A stretch of 64,000 bases of DNA from Chromatiales bacterium. Lineage in GTDB: Bacteria > Pseudomonadota > Gammaproteobacteria > Steroidobacterales > GCA-2729495. Both the position numbers and the translations under genes were made by a program. Under the pieces are notes generated by a model. It did no database searches. It was not told where the DNA came from and was given only the letters and a program-made list of their open reading frames with translations. The DNA lies in the NCBI GenBank assembly GCA_024234935.1, contig JACKNI010000006.1, positions 62,001 through 126,000 on the forward strand. Reading direction: 5' to 3'. Position 1 is the stretch's first letter. The number at the start of each line of letters is the position of its first letter. This document shows, one piece after another, positions 32,464 to 40,215 of this stretch.

Positions 32464-32870
32464 GTGGGCTGCTCCTCTGCTGCTTCCTGGCTTAGCCACT
32501 CGTAGAAATCGAGGTTCTCCAGCAGGTCGAGGGTTTCGTCAGCGTCGCCTCCGCCGGTTAGCGGTTCGTCGGTCGCCGGGCTGATGATTTCGTTGTTGCC
32601 GGCGGCAGCCAGCAGGGTGCTTTCAAATTCTGCCGCTGCGGGCTGCCCGGTATCGGCCGGTTGCCTGAGAGCGACAGCCATGACGATCGCTGCCGCGCCG
32701 GCCGCTGCCGTCACAGCCAGCCAGCTTCCCCCCCAACGTGGCTTCCGGTGGTCGCCAGCTTCAAGTACGCGATTGCGAGCCGCATGCAGTCTGGCGAGCG
32801 TGGGCGCATCGAGGTGCTCTTCGCTGCCGCGAAGCTGATCCTGCAATTGCTTTTCGAGATCGTTGCTCAT
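32460..32870 (-). CDS. DUF3619-like membrane protein, possible anti-sigma factor
   Basis: A 136-residue protein with a cytoplasmic N-terminus (EKQLQDQLRGSEEHLDAPTLARLHAARNRVLEA), one membrane helix at about residues 49-67 (WLAVTAAAGAAAIVMAVAL) and an acidic periplasmic tail ending in LLENLDFYEWLSQEAAEEQPT. The layout matches the DUF3619 family seen between an ECF-type sigma gene and a DUF3106 gene. It overlaps the DUF3106 start by four bases and follows the sigma gene by four, so the three are one operon. The role of anti-sigma factor is inferred from topology and context; no zinc-binding ZAS motif is visible. Confidence 0.8.
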   Translation of the reverse strand: MSNDLEKQLQDQLRGSEEHLDAPTLARLHAARNRVLEAGDHRKPRWGGSWLAVTAAAGAAAIVMAVALRQPADTGQPAAAEFESTLLAAAGNNEIISPATDEPLTGGGDADETLDLLENLDFYEWLSQEAAEEQPT

Positions 32871-32874
32871 GTTC

Positions 32875-33483
32875 TCAGCTCGCCGTATCTGCTGTCAGCG
32901 TGGCGCGCAGACTGTGCAGGGCGCGTGAATAGAGGGTCTTCACCGTGCCTTCGGTACAGCCCATCGCGGCAGCCGCTTCAGCCGTCGAGAAGCCTTGCCA
33001 GCAGCGCAGCATGAAAGCCTGCTGCTGGCGCAGCGACAGCGCATTGATCGCCGCTTCGACAGCTGCAAGGTTCTGCCCGATGTCGACCAGCTCATCCGGC
33101 TGTTGTCCGGCAGGCATTGGCAGGCTGTCCATCGCGTCGTCGTTATCTTCCACACTGCTGCCAAACCAGCGGTCAAAGATCTTCCCGCTCTGCCGCTGCT
33201 GCCTGTGCCAGTCGGTCATGGCATTGCCCAGAATCCGGTAGAACAGGGGCGTCCATTCCGCTGCAGGTCGGCTCCGGTAGGATCTGACCAGCCTCAGCAT
33301 GGCGTCCTGCACGATATCGAGCGCCGCGTCGGCATCACCGGTGCTGATGCGCGCCATCCTGAAGGCCCGGCGTTCCACACCGGCCAGAAAGCTGTCGAGC
33401 GTGTCAGTGGTGCCCAAAGGTACATGGCTCTTGTCTGAACTGTGGTCAATGCTAACCCGCAGGTCACGGTCTGCTGTTGTCAT
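32875..33483 (-). CDS. ECF-like RNA polymerase sigma factor
   Basis: A 202-residue sigma-70 family protein. Region 2 contains DIVQDAMLRLVRSYRSRPAAEWTPLFYRILGNAMTDWHRQQ and region 4 is LSLRQQQAFMLRCWQGFSTAEAAAAMGCTEGTVKTLYSRALHSLRATL. The N-terminal ~25 residues are extra compared with the usual group, so the real start may be further in. It begins an operon with a probable membrane regulator and DUF3106, divergent from the CPBP protease gene. No cognate promoter is evident upstream by eye, but autoregulation would be usual. Confidence 0.9.
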   Translation of the reverse strand: MTTADRDLRVSIDHSSDKSHVPLGTTDTLDSFLAGVERRAFRMARISTGDADAALDIVQDAMLRLVRSYRSRPAAEWTPLFYRILGNAMTDWHRQQRQSGKIFDRWFGSSVEDNDDAMDSLPMPAGQQPDELVDIGQNLAAVEAAINALSLRQQQAFMLRCWQGFSTAEAAAAMGCTEGTVKTLYSRALHSLRATLTADTAS

Positions 33484-33532
33484 ATAGTCCGGTTAAACGC
33501 TTGGGTGGCCAGGTGGTTGACGTGGGTCCGGC

Positions 33533-34330
33533 ATGAAAAGACATCCGCTTCTCGCTTATATCGCGGTGGCCTGGCTGTGGACCTGGGTGACGATCTTGCC
33601 TCTGCTGTTGCAGAAGCGCGGCCTGGTCGACTTCGGCCTGCCGGATGCCTGGGAGGTCATCGGCGCCTTCGGGCCCTGCATCGCGGCCTGTGTGGTTCTG
33701 CGTCACACCGAAGGGCGGGGTGGCCTTGCCGCCCTGTGGCAGGGCCTGAGCCGATGGCGTCTGGGTGCGGCAGGCTGGGCACTGACACTCCTTTCACCAC
33801 TGGCATTTCTGGCGCTGGCTGCCGGGCTGACCGTCCTGCAGACCGGTACGCCGCCATCATGGCAGGCGCTGTCCACCGGACGTCTGGGCAGTCTGTCGGA
33901 AGTCCTCGATCTGGTTCTCGTCGCGGCACTGCTGCAGGCGCTGGGCGAGGAACCCGGCTGGCGAGGCTACCTGCTGCCGAGGATGCTGAATCGCTTCAGG
34001 ATACTGCCGGCGACCCTGCTCCTGTTTCCGGTGTGGTGGTTGTGGCACCTGCCATTTTTTCTAAGCCGGCCGGCATTCGGGCTGGCGCAGTTTTTCGGCT
34101 TTGGTTTTGGAATCCTCTGCGCGTCGGTCTGGCTCAGCTTCCTGCGTGAACGGACGCGCAGCATTCTTGCGGCGGTGGTCTGGCACGCAGTGCTGAACAT
34201 CACCCGGGGCATCGCCCTGGGCTTTTCCACCGGGATGTTTCTGGCCTACGGGATGGTGGTGGCGGCCGGCGCTGCGCTGATCGTGGGCTGGTGGCTGATA
34301 CGAGGGACCCGGTCGGGATCCACGCAATAA
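33533..34330 (+). CDS. CPBP family intramembrane metalloprotease
   Basis: A 265-residue membrane protein with about seven helices. The CPBP/Abi (CAAX-like) signature is clear: GEEPGWRGYLLPRM provides EE-x3-R, WWLWHLPFFLS the first His and VVWHAVLNITRG the second. Bacterial members process or degrade small membrane substrates and some confer bacteriocin immunity. It is divergent from the sigma-factor operon with 49 bp between starts. Substrate unknown. The stop lies within the first copy of a 13-base direct repeat that recurs before the B12-binding gene. Confidence 0.88.
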   Translation: MKRHPLLAYIAVAWLWTWVTILPLLLQKRGLVDFGLPDAWEVIGAFGPCIAACVVLRHTEGRGGLAALWQGLSRWRLGAAGWALTLLSPLAFLALAAGLTVLQTGTPPSWQALSTGRLGSLSEVLDLVLVAALLQALGEEPGWRGYLLPRMLNRFRILPATLLLFPVWWLWHLPFFLSRPAFGLAQFFGFGFGILCASVWLSFLRERTRSILAAVVWHAVLNITRGIALGFSTGMFLAYGMVVAAGAALIVGWWLIRGTRSGSTQ

Positions 34331-34397
34331 TGGCCTCGAATCCGTTGCCCCCTGTTTGTCGAAGTGCACAGAAGGGGCACATTCCGCAATAATGGCC
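34323..34397. repeat. 13-bp direct repeat flanking a hairpin upstream of the B12-binding gene
   Basis: CGCAATAATGGCC occurs at 34323-34335 and 34385-34397. Between the copies lies an imperfect hairpin: TGCCCCCTGT pairs with ACAGAAGGGGCA. The second copy ends five bases before the gene's ATG. This may be an operator pair or promoter element for the photosensor-like gene. Confidence 0.4.
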
Positions 34398-34401
34398 AGG
34401 C

Positions 34402-35472
34402 ATGCAGATGACAACACCAGACAGGTTCTCGGCTGATCTTCTCGAGCGCAGCGCCTCCGGTTATGCCGGCTTCGCCGCGGCGCTGATGCTCGAGCGTGAT
34501 CCGGCCATGCAGGAGCGCGATGGCGCCGGTGCACCGGCCGCGTGGCGTTCGCACCTGACCCAGCGTGTGCTCGATCTGGCCGCAGCCCTGTCGGCAGGTG
34601 AGCCGCAGCTCTTTACGGGCCGGGTGTTGTGGACGCGCAAGGCCTTCCGCGCCCAGGCGCGGGACGAGGCGGACATCCGGCGGAGCATCCAGGCGCTGCG
34701 CGATGTGCTGGCCGAGCGACTCCCGAAGCCGGCGCTCGACGCGCCCCTGGCCTGTCTCGACGCGACACTGGACGAACTCGCCGCGCCCCCTGGCGCACCG
34801 GAGCCGACTGAACTGGATCCGCAACGTCCAACGGATCGCCTGGCCCTCGAATATCTGCAGAAGATCCTCGAGGGCAATGCGGCCGAAGCGGTGCGTCTTG
34901 CCAGCAGCGCGGTGGCCAACGGTCTCGGCCCGCAGGCGTTGTACATGCAGGTGCTGCTGCCGGCCCAGCGTGAAGTCGGGCGCTTGTGGCATGCCGGCGA
35001 ACTGAGCGTCGCCGAGGAGCACATGGTGACGGCGGTTACCCAGCGTGCGATGGCAGTGGTGATCAGCCAGGCCGCACCCTTGCCCGCCAACGGGCACACG
35101 GCCGTCGTCGCGGCGGTATCCGGCAATGTGCACGACATCGGCCTGCGTGCGCTGGCCGACATGTACCAGCTGGCCGGCTGGCGCGTGATCTACGCGGGTT
35201 CCGATGTGCCGATGCTGGATCTGCCGGCGCTGCTCGGCTTTTATGAAGCCGATCTGCTGATGCTGGGGGCGACCCTGGTCACGCATATACCCCGTGTGGA
35301 GCAGGCGATCGCCGCGATCCGGGAACGCTGCGAGCGTCCGGTACGTATCGTGGTCGGTGGTGCGGCTTTCGACGACGCGCCCGATCTGTGGTCGCGCATC
35401 GGCAGCGATGGCTATGCCGCCAGTATCGATGAGGCCCTGGCGCTCGGTGCCCGGCTGGTCGGCATCAGCTGA
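34402..35472 (+). CDS. Cobalamin-binding photosensor-like protein lacking the MerR HTH
   Basis: A 356-residue protein whose C-terminal half is a B12-binding module. Residues 150-225 form the four-helix cap with Trp196, Glu206 and His207, matching the W-x9-EH signature of the CarH/LitR AdoCbl photoreceptors. Residues 232-350 form the B12 Rossmann domain with NVHDIG (242-247): His244 is the Co ligand, and the usual leading Asp or Glu is Asn. The N-terminal 145 residues show no MerR helix-turn-helix; they are helical and unrecognised. It could act like AerR through a partner, or the N-terminal domain could be a novel output. The neighbours resemble known LitR-regulated lipid genes. Convergent with the ferric-reductase-like gene, three bases apart. 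Confidence 0.8.
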   Translation: MQMTTPDRFSADLLERSASGYAGFAAALMLERDPAMQERDGAGAPAAWRSHLTQRVLDLAAALSAGEPQLFTGRVLWTRKAFRAQARDEADIRRSIQALRDVLAERLPKPALDAPLACLDATLDELAAPPGAPEPTELDPQRPTDRLALEYLQKILEGNAAEAVRLASSAVANGLGPQALYMQVLLPAQREVGRLWHAGELSVAEEHMVTAVTQRAMAVVISQAAPLPANGHTAVVAAVSGNVHDIGLRALADMYQLAGWRVIYAGSDVPMLDLPALLGFYEADLLMLGATLVTHIPRVEQAIAAIRERCERPVRIVVGGAAFDDAPDLWSRIGSDGYAASIDEALALGARLVGIS

Positions 35473-35475
35473 TAC

Positions 35476-36105
35476 TCAGCCCCGCCGTGTACGGCGGAGC
35501 ACGGCACGTCTTCCGGCAAGTTGCAGGGCCAGCACCGCAAGGCTGCAGAGGCCGAGCACGATCAGCCATATCCCGGTGCGAAACTCGATGTACTGAAACG
35601 CCAGGCCGTGTGCCGCAGTCAGGGCGAACACGCCATAGGCCCAGCGTTGCAGGAACTTCCAGCGTTGTGCGCCGAGTACGCGCAATGCCAGGTTGCTGGA
35701 AACGGCCAGCAGCAGCAGGCAAACGATGCCGATGAGGTAGCCGCTGATGATGCTGGCCTGTCCGACCGGAAACGACAGCGGCTGGTTATCCGTACCGTTG
35801 ATGTAACGGCCGTAGTACACGGGCGTCATCACCACGACGGTTGCGGCAAGCAGATGTGCGAGCGCGGTGATTGCCGCCCAGATGCCGAGATCCCTTCGCA
35901 GCAGGGAATTGACTGTGGGCTGTCCGCCATGCAGTACCCGCCACGGCCCGATGCACAGTGCTGCTGCCAGCAGCGCGAAGCACAGCCAGGCGGTGAGCAG
36001 GCTCAGCCGGGCTGTCGCTTCTGTCGGTTCACCGGCATACCAGGTTGCAGCGCAGAGCGCCGCAACGACCACTGACATCCCCAGATGCCGCCAGATTCGT
36101 GTCAT
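35476..36105 (-). CDS. Ferric-reductase-like (MsrQ-type) haem membrane protein
   Basis: A 209-residue integral membrane protein with about six helices. Candidate haem-ligand His residues lie in LAHLLAATVVVM and LTAAHGLAFQYI, and RWKFLQRWAYG is the basic loop common in the ferric reductase-like transmembrane domain (PF01794; MsrQ, YedZ). It would carry electrons across the membrane. No MsrP gene is adjacent. The start at 36105 overlaps the stop of the methyltransferase gene upstream (ATGA), and it is the last gene of the four-gene minus-strand operon. In this context it may feed electrons to a fatty-acid modifying step. Confidence 0.72.
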   Translation of the reverse strand: MTRIWRHLGMSVVVAALCAATWYAGEPTEATARLSLLTAWLCFALLAAALCIGPWRVLHGGQPTVNSLLRRDLGIWAAITALAHLLAATVVVMTPVYYGRYINGTDNQPLSFPVGQASIISGYLIGIVCLLLLAVSSNLALRVLGAQRWKFLQRWAYGVFALTAAHGLAFQYIEFRTGIWLIVLGLCSLAVLALQLAGRRAVLRRTRRG

Positions 36106-37382
36106 TGTGCGCCGGCGGGCGCCAGCCGGCAGTCGGGCTTGTCGAACACCAGTTGCACGGTGCCGATCGCACGCTCCATGAAACCCGCTTCGCAATAGAG
36201 CAGATACCACTCCCACATGCGGATGAACTCGTCCGGATAGCCGAGACGGCGGACTTCCGGCAGGCGCTGGAGGAAACGCTCGCGCCAGATGTGCAGCGTG
36301 CGTGCGTAGTCGAGGCCGATTTCCTGCATATGCGTCAGCTGCAGATCGGTCATGCGCGAAACCGCAGAGCTGATCGAAGTGATCGATGGCAGGGCCCCGC
36401 CCGGGAAAATGTACTTTTGTATGAAGTCCACCGCATGCCGGGCCCGTTCGTGATAGCGATCGGCGATGGTGATGGACTGCAGCAGCATGCGGCCGGCCGG
36501 TTTGAGCCGCTCGCTGCAGATCCGGAAGTACTGGTCCACAAAACGGTGGCCGACCGCCTCGATCATCTCCACCGACACGAGCTTGTCGAACTGGCCCTGC
36601 AGATCGCGGTAATCCTGGCTCAGTACCGCGATGCGATCGGCGAGTCCTGCCTCCTGCACCCGACGCTGTGCAAAGCGGAACTGGTTTTCCGAGATCGTGG
36701 TGGTCGTGACCCGGCAGCCATGGTGGCGCGCCGCATGGATGGCAAGGCCACCCCAGCCGGTGCCGATTTCCAGCAGGTGATCGCCGGCTTTCAGTTCGAG
36801 TTTGCGGCAGATCAGGTCGAGCTTGTGCAGGGAGGCCTCTTCGAGTGTTGCGCCGGCGTGCGGAAAGACGGCCGCCGAGTACATCATCGCCGGATCGAGG
36901 AACAGGCTGAACAGTTCGTCGCCCAGATCGTAATGGGCGTGGATGTTGCGCCGGCTGCCCGCACGCGTATTGCGGTGTCGCCAGTGAGCGAGACGCAGCA
37001 GTGTGCTGCCGAAGCGCGCCATGCCGGATTCAATCCCGTCCATCGCTTCGCGGTTGATGACCAGCAGGCGCATGGCCGCGAGCAGATCGTTGCTGCTGAA
37101 CTTTCCGGCCATCCAGGCTTCACCGGCACCGATGGTCCCGCCGCTGGCGATATCCAGCCAGGCAGACAGGTCGTGAATCCGCACGCTTGTGTCGATGGCT
37201 GCAGGACCGGATGTCTGCCCGAAAACGGCCGTGCCCAGCGCATCCTGGATGTGCAGCCGGCCGTGGCGCAGGGCACGCAAGTGCCGATGCACGGCGCGCC
37301 GGGCCAGGCGGATGGCGAGGCCCGTGTGCTGCGCGGTGGAGTTGCTCTCCACACTGTCAAAGGTGTCGTCGAAATCGTTCAT
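36102..37382 (-). CDS. Cyclopropane-fatty-acid-synthase family methyltransferase A
   Basis: A 426-residue SAM-dependent methyltransferase of the Cfa family. The N-terminal lipid-binding domain (about 1-125) precedes NIHAHYDLGDELFSLFLDPAMMYSAAVF, the Cfa hallmark; the SAM loop is LLEIGTGWGGLAIHAA; SVEMIEAVGHRF is the conserved post-core motif. It would methylate the double bond of an unsaturated phospholipid acyl chain. ATGA overlap with DUF1365 upstream and with the ferric-reductase-like gene downstream shows tight coupling. The much longer open frame upstream of 37382 is an artefact inside DUF1365. Confidence 0.9.
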   Translation of the reverse strand: MNDFDDTFDSVESNSTAQHTGLAIRLARRAVHRHLRALRHGRLHIQDALGTAVFGQTSGPAAIDTSVRIHDLSAWLDIASGGTIGAGEAWMAGKFSSNDLLAAMRLLVINREAMDGIESGMARFGSTLLRLAHWRHRNTRAGSRRNIHAHYDLGDELFSLFLDPAMMYSAAVFPHAGATLEEASLHKLDLICRKLELKAGDHLLEIGTGWGGLAIHAARHHGCRVTTTTISENQFRFAQRRVQEAGLADRIAVLSQDYRDLQGQFDKLVSVEMIEAVGHRFVDQYFRICSERLKPAGRMLLQSITIADRYHERARHAVDFIQKYIFPGGALPSITSISSAVSRMTDLQLTHMQEIGLDYARTLHIWRERFLQRLPEVRRLGYPDEFIRMWEWYLLYCEAGFMERAIGTVQLVFDKPDCRLAPAGAQ

Positions 37383-38134
37383 GCGGCCTTCCGGTTCTCT
37401 GGACGATCGTATACCGGCGCGCGCTTGCGCCATAGTTTCAGTGCCTGCCAGTGGATCAGGCTGGCCACCCGCAGGGTGGCGAAGGGGTCGGTGGCAAGCA
37501 CGCGGGCCAGCGAGGCGGAACTGATGGCCTGGCGTTCGAAGCTGAGGTGGGCATCGAAACGCCGGGCACCATCGCGCCAGTTTTCCAGTGCCAGCGCCAG
37601 CCGTTCGCCCGGTGGCGCCAGCTTGCAGACGTAGCGCATGTCCAGCGGCATGAAGGGCGAAACGTGAAAGGTCTTGGCGAACTCGAAGCGTATGCCGTTG
37701 TTGGCGATCGGCCGACCGCCGGTCAGTACATAGGGGTGCATCTGCCGCCATGGCATGTTGCTGACTTCAAGCACCACCGCTTCCAGGGTTCCGTGTTGAT
37801 CGAAACAGTAGTACGCGCTCATCGGGTTGAAGTTGTAGCCAAAGTAGCTGAAGTGCGTCAGCAGCCGGATCGGACCGGCCGGCCGGAAGCCGGCCTCGGC
37901 TTCCACCAGGTCGCGGATCGTGCGCTCCAGTGGAATGGCCGCATCACCACAGTGATCGCTGCGTCTGAAGCGGGCGGGGGCGGGGCGGTGTGCCGACCAG
38001 AACCAGTAGCCGTCAAACAGGTGATCGAGTTCCGCCAGGTCCACATACATCATGAACAGCTGGTAGCGGAAGTCGTGGCGCACGGGATGAAAGCGCCGGT
38101 GGCTGACCTGACCCTGATAGATGCAGCTGTGCAT
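37379..38134 (-). CDS. DUF1365 family protein
   Basis: A 251-residue soluble protein of the DUF1365 family: CIYQGQVSHRRFHPVRHDFRYQLFMMYVDL at the N-terminus, LLTHFSYFGYNFNPMSAYYCFD in the middle, and VSPFMPLDMRYVCKL are family landmarks. Members always sit between an amine-oxidase-like flavoprotein and a Cfa-type methyltransferase, in loci induced by light or singlet oxygen; the reaction is unknown. The start at 38134 is two bases from the flavoprotein stop, and the stop overlaps the methyltransferase start. A role in the same lipid modification is inferred. Confidence 0.88.
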   Translation of the reverse strand: MHSCIYQGQVSHRRFHPVRHDFRYQLFMMYVDLAELDHLFDGYWFWSAHRPAPARFRRSDHCGDAAIPLERTIRDLVEAEAGFRPAGPIRLLTHFSYFGYNFNPMSAYYCFDQHGTLEAVVLEVSNMPWRQMHPYVLTGGRPIANNGIRFEFAKTFHVSPFMPLDMRYVCKLAPPGERLALALENWRDGARRFDAHLSFERQAISSASLARVLATDPFATLRVASLIHWQALKLWRKRAPVYDRPENRKAA

Positions 38135-38136
38135 GC

Positions 38137-39441
38137 TCAGGCTACCGCCTGTGTTTCGGTCGTGGTTTCTGCCGCGGTCCCGTCCAGGACGAGGCCGGTG
38201 ATTCGCGTGAAAGCATCGCACACGGCGATTGCGCTGCGTACCCCGTCTTCGTGGAAACCATAACCCCACCAGGCGCCACAATAGTAGCTGCGATTCACGC
38301 CGTTGATCTCGGCGTGCCGCTGCTGGGCCGCGATCGTCGCGTGGTTGTACACCGGGTGCATGTAGTTGAGTCGCTCCACGACAGCCCGCGGATCCACGGC
38401 GCCAGTGTCGTTCAGGGTCAGCAGAAATTCCCGTGGGCCGGGCAGCGACTGCAGGCGGGTGAGGTCGTAGGTCACGGATACGCGACCGCTGTCCTGTGTG
38501 CTGCTGCGATGGTAGTTCCAGGCTGCCCGGGCACGCCGGGTGCGGGGCATCAGGCTTGCGTCGGTGTGCAGTACCGCTTCGTTGTCCTGGAATGAAACGG
38601 CGCCGAGTATCTCGCGCTCGGCCGTCGATGGATCGCGCAGCATGCTGAGTGCCTGATCGCTGTGACAGGCCAGCACGACGTGGTCGTAGCTGGCTTCCGC
38701 CCGCCCGCGTGCCTTGATCACCACCCGGTCGGCATGCCGCTGCACCCACTCGACCGGGGTATTGAGCAGCAACCGGTCGCGAAGCGGGGTGATGATGGCG
38801 CGCACATATTCCCGCGCGCCGCCGCTCACCGTCATCCACTGCGGTCGCCCTGTGGTCTGCAACAGCCCGTGGTTGCTGAAGAAGTGCCCGAAATGGCTGG
38901 CGGGAAAGTCGAGGATGCGTGCCGGTTCCGCCGACCAGATGGCACCGGCCATCGGCAGCAGGTAGTCGTCGAGCATGGGACCCTTGAAGCCGTGCTGGTC
39001 CAGGAAGTCGCCGAGGGTCCGCTCGGGTGGCGCCGCCAGCAGCTCGCCGCCGAGACGGTTGAAGCGCAGGATGTCGAGCAGCATCCGGTAGTGGGCCGGG
39101 CGCAGCAGGTTGCGGCGCTGGGCAAAAATCGCGTTGAAGTCGGTATCGCCGCGATATTCGACGCCGCTGTCTGCACAGCGAAAGCTGAAGCTCATGTCTG
39201 CGGGCTGATATGCCACGCCCAGGACGCGCAGCAGCCTTGTGAAATGGGGGTAATTCCGCTCGTTGAAGACCAGAAAGCCGGTATCCATGGCAAGACGCTG
39301 CCCGTCCATCGCCACATCGACCGTATGGCTGTGGCCGCCGGGCCGGCTGTCGGCCTCGAAAATGGTCAGCTCGCAGTGTCCGGACAACCGATGGGCGGCA
39401 TACAGGCCCGAAATGCCGCTGCCGATAATCGCTACGCGCAC
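38137..39441 (-). CDS. Amine-oxidase-like FAD oxidoreductase of the Cfa/DUF1365 cluster
   Basis: A 434-residue flavoprotein: MRVAIIGSGISGLYAAHRL binds FAD, FEADSRPGGHSHTVDV continues the Rossmann motif, and the C-terminus has YYCGAWWGYGFHEDGVRSAIAV. No signal peptide. In related operons a flavoprotein of this kind desaturates or oxidises a methylated acyl chain, as in bacterial furan-fatty-acid synthesis; whether that product is made here is inference. It is the first gene of the minus-strand operon, divergent from the NTF2 lipoprotein gene across a 140-bp regulatory gap. Confidence 0.88.
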   Translation of the reverse strand: MRVAIIGSGISGLYAAHRLSGHCELTIFEADSRPGGHSHTVDVAMDGQRLAMDTGFLVFNERNYPHFTRLLRVLGVAYQPADMSFSFRCADSGVEYRGDTDFNAIFAQRRNLLRPAHYRMLLDILRFNRLGGELLAAPPERTLGDFLDQHGFKGPMLDDYLLPMAGAIWSAEPARILDFPASHFGHFFSNHGLLQTTGRPQWMTVSGGAREYVRAIITPLRDRLLLNTPVEWVQRHADRVVIKARGRAEASYDHVVLACHSDQALSMLRDPSTAEREILGAVSFQDNEAVLHTDASLMPRTRRARAAWNYHRSSTQDSGRVSVTYDLTRLQSLPGPREFLLTLNDTGAVDPRAVVERLNYMHPVYNHATIAAQQRHAEINGVNRSYYCGAWWGYGFHEDGVRSAIAVCDAFTRITGLVLDGTAAETTTETQAVA

Positions 39442-39512
39442 GTGAATCCCCCTGCAGGGTTATGGTTGCATAGAATGTGATTCGTTGCTGGTGTGCAGCC
39501 GGATGCACTTTT

Positions 39513-39523
39513 TCTGAATCAGA
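39513..39523. promoter_or_regulatory. Palindrome in the divergent promoter of the lipid cluster
   Basis: TCTGA-A-TCAGA is a perfect 11-base palindrome in the gap between the two divergent operons. It is a candidate operator shared by both; which regulator would bind it is unknown. Confidence 0.3.
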
Positions 39524-39583
39524 TTTGCACCTGGCGACGAATCCCTGTTGCCACCTGTACGTGGCCTGATGGAGAGATCGCTG

Positions 39584-40213
39584 ATGCCTGCCATGCAAAC
39601 GAGCTTCAACGGATGCCGCAGAGGCCGGTGCGGACTGCTTTTACTGCTCACCGGCGTGGTGGCTGGCTGCGGCGGGTCGCCGGTACCCCTGCCGGAACTC
39701 AACGCCTCCTATGAGCAGGCGCTGGCGCGCACCGCGCCGCTGGCGGTCGTTCACGAGCCCGGCAGCGAGGCACAGCGGGTGGCGTTCGATCGCCTGCAGG
39801 CCTACTTCAGGGACATGACGGCAGCCTCGGTCCGCGAGCAGACGGCCAACGTCTATGCGCCCGAGGCCTATCTCAATGACACCCTCGTGGGTATCAATGG
39901 CGTGGCAGGCATCCAGGCCTACCTCGGGCACACGATGGAGGACACCCGGAAGCTGGATGTCCGCTTTCTGGATCGTGCCCAGTCCGGCATCGATTACTTC
40001 GTGCGCTGGGAGATGACCGTTGAACACGGGTCGCTCGCCGGCGGCAAGCCGGTGCTGAGTTATGGCGTCACGCAGTTCCGGTTCGACAGCGAGGGACGCG
40101 TCTTGCTGCACAAGGATTTCTGGGATTCAGGCACGGCGCTTTATGAGCAGCTGCCGGTGCTCGGCAGCGTTGTCCGCCGCGTGCGTGCCGCCGCCGAAGC
40201 GGGGGCGGAATAA
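39584..40213 (+). CDS. NTF2-like (SnoaL-type) lipoprotein
   Basis: A 209-residue lipoprotein. The signal ends in LTGVVAGCG (lipidated Cys29), then a single NTF2-like domain: AFDRLQAYFRDMTAASVREQTANVYAPEAYLNDTLVGINGVAGIQAYL and a C-terminal sheet. GGAGAG precedes the ATG at 39584. NTF2-fold proteins of this type accompany Cfa/DUF1365 operons and may bind a hydrophobic substrate. It is the first gene of the plus-strand operon, three bases before the second methyltransferase gene. Confidence 0.82.
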   Translation: MPAMQTSFNGCRRGRCGLLLLLTGVVAGCGGSPVPLPELNASYEQALARTAPLAVVHEPGSEAQRVAFDRLQAYFRDMTAASVREQTANVYAPEAYLNDTLVGINGVAGIQAYLGHTMEDTRKLDVRFLDRAQSGIDYFVRWEMTVEHGSLAGGKPVLSYGVTQFRFDSEGRVLLHKDFWDSGTALYEQLPVLGSVVRRVRAAAEAGAE

Positions 40214-40215
40214 AC

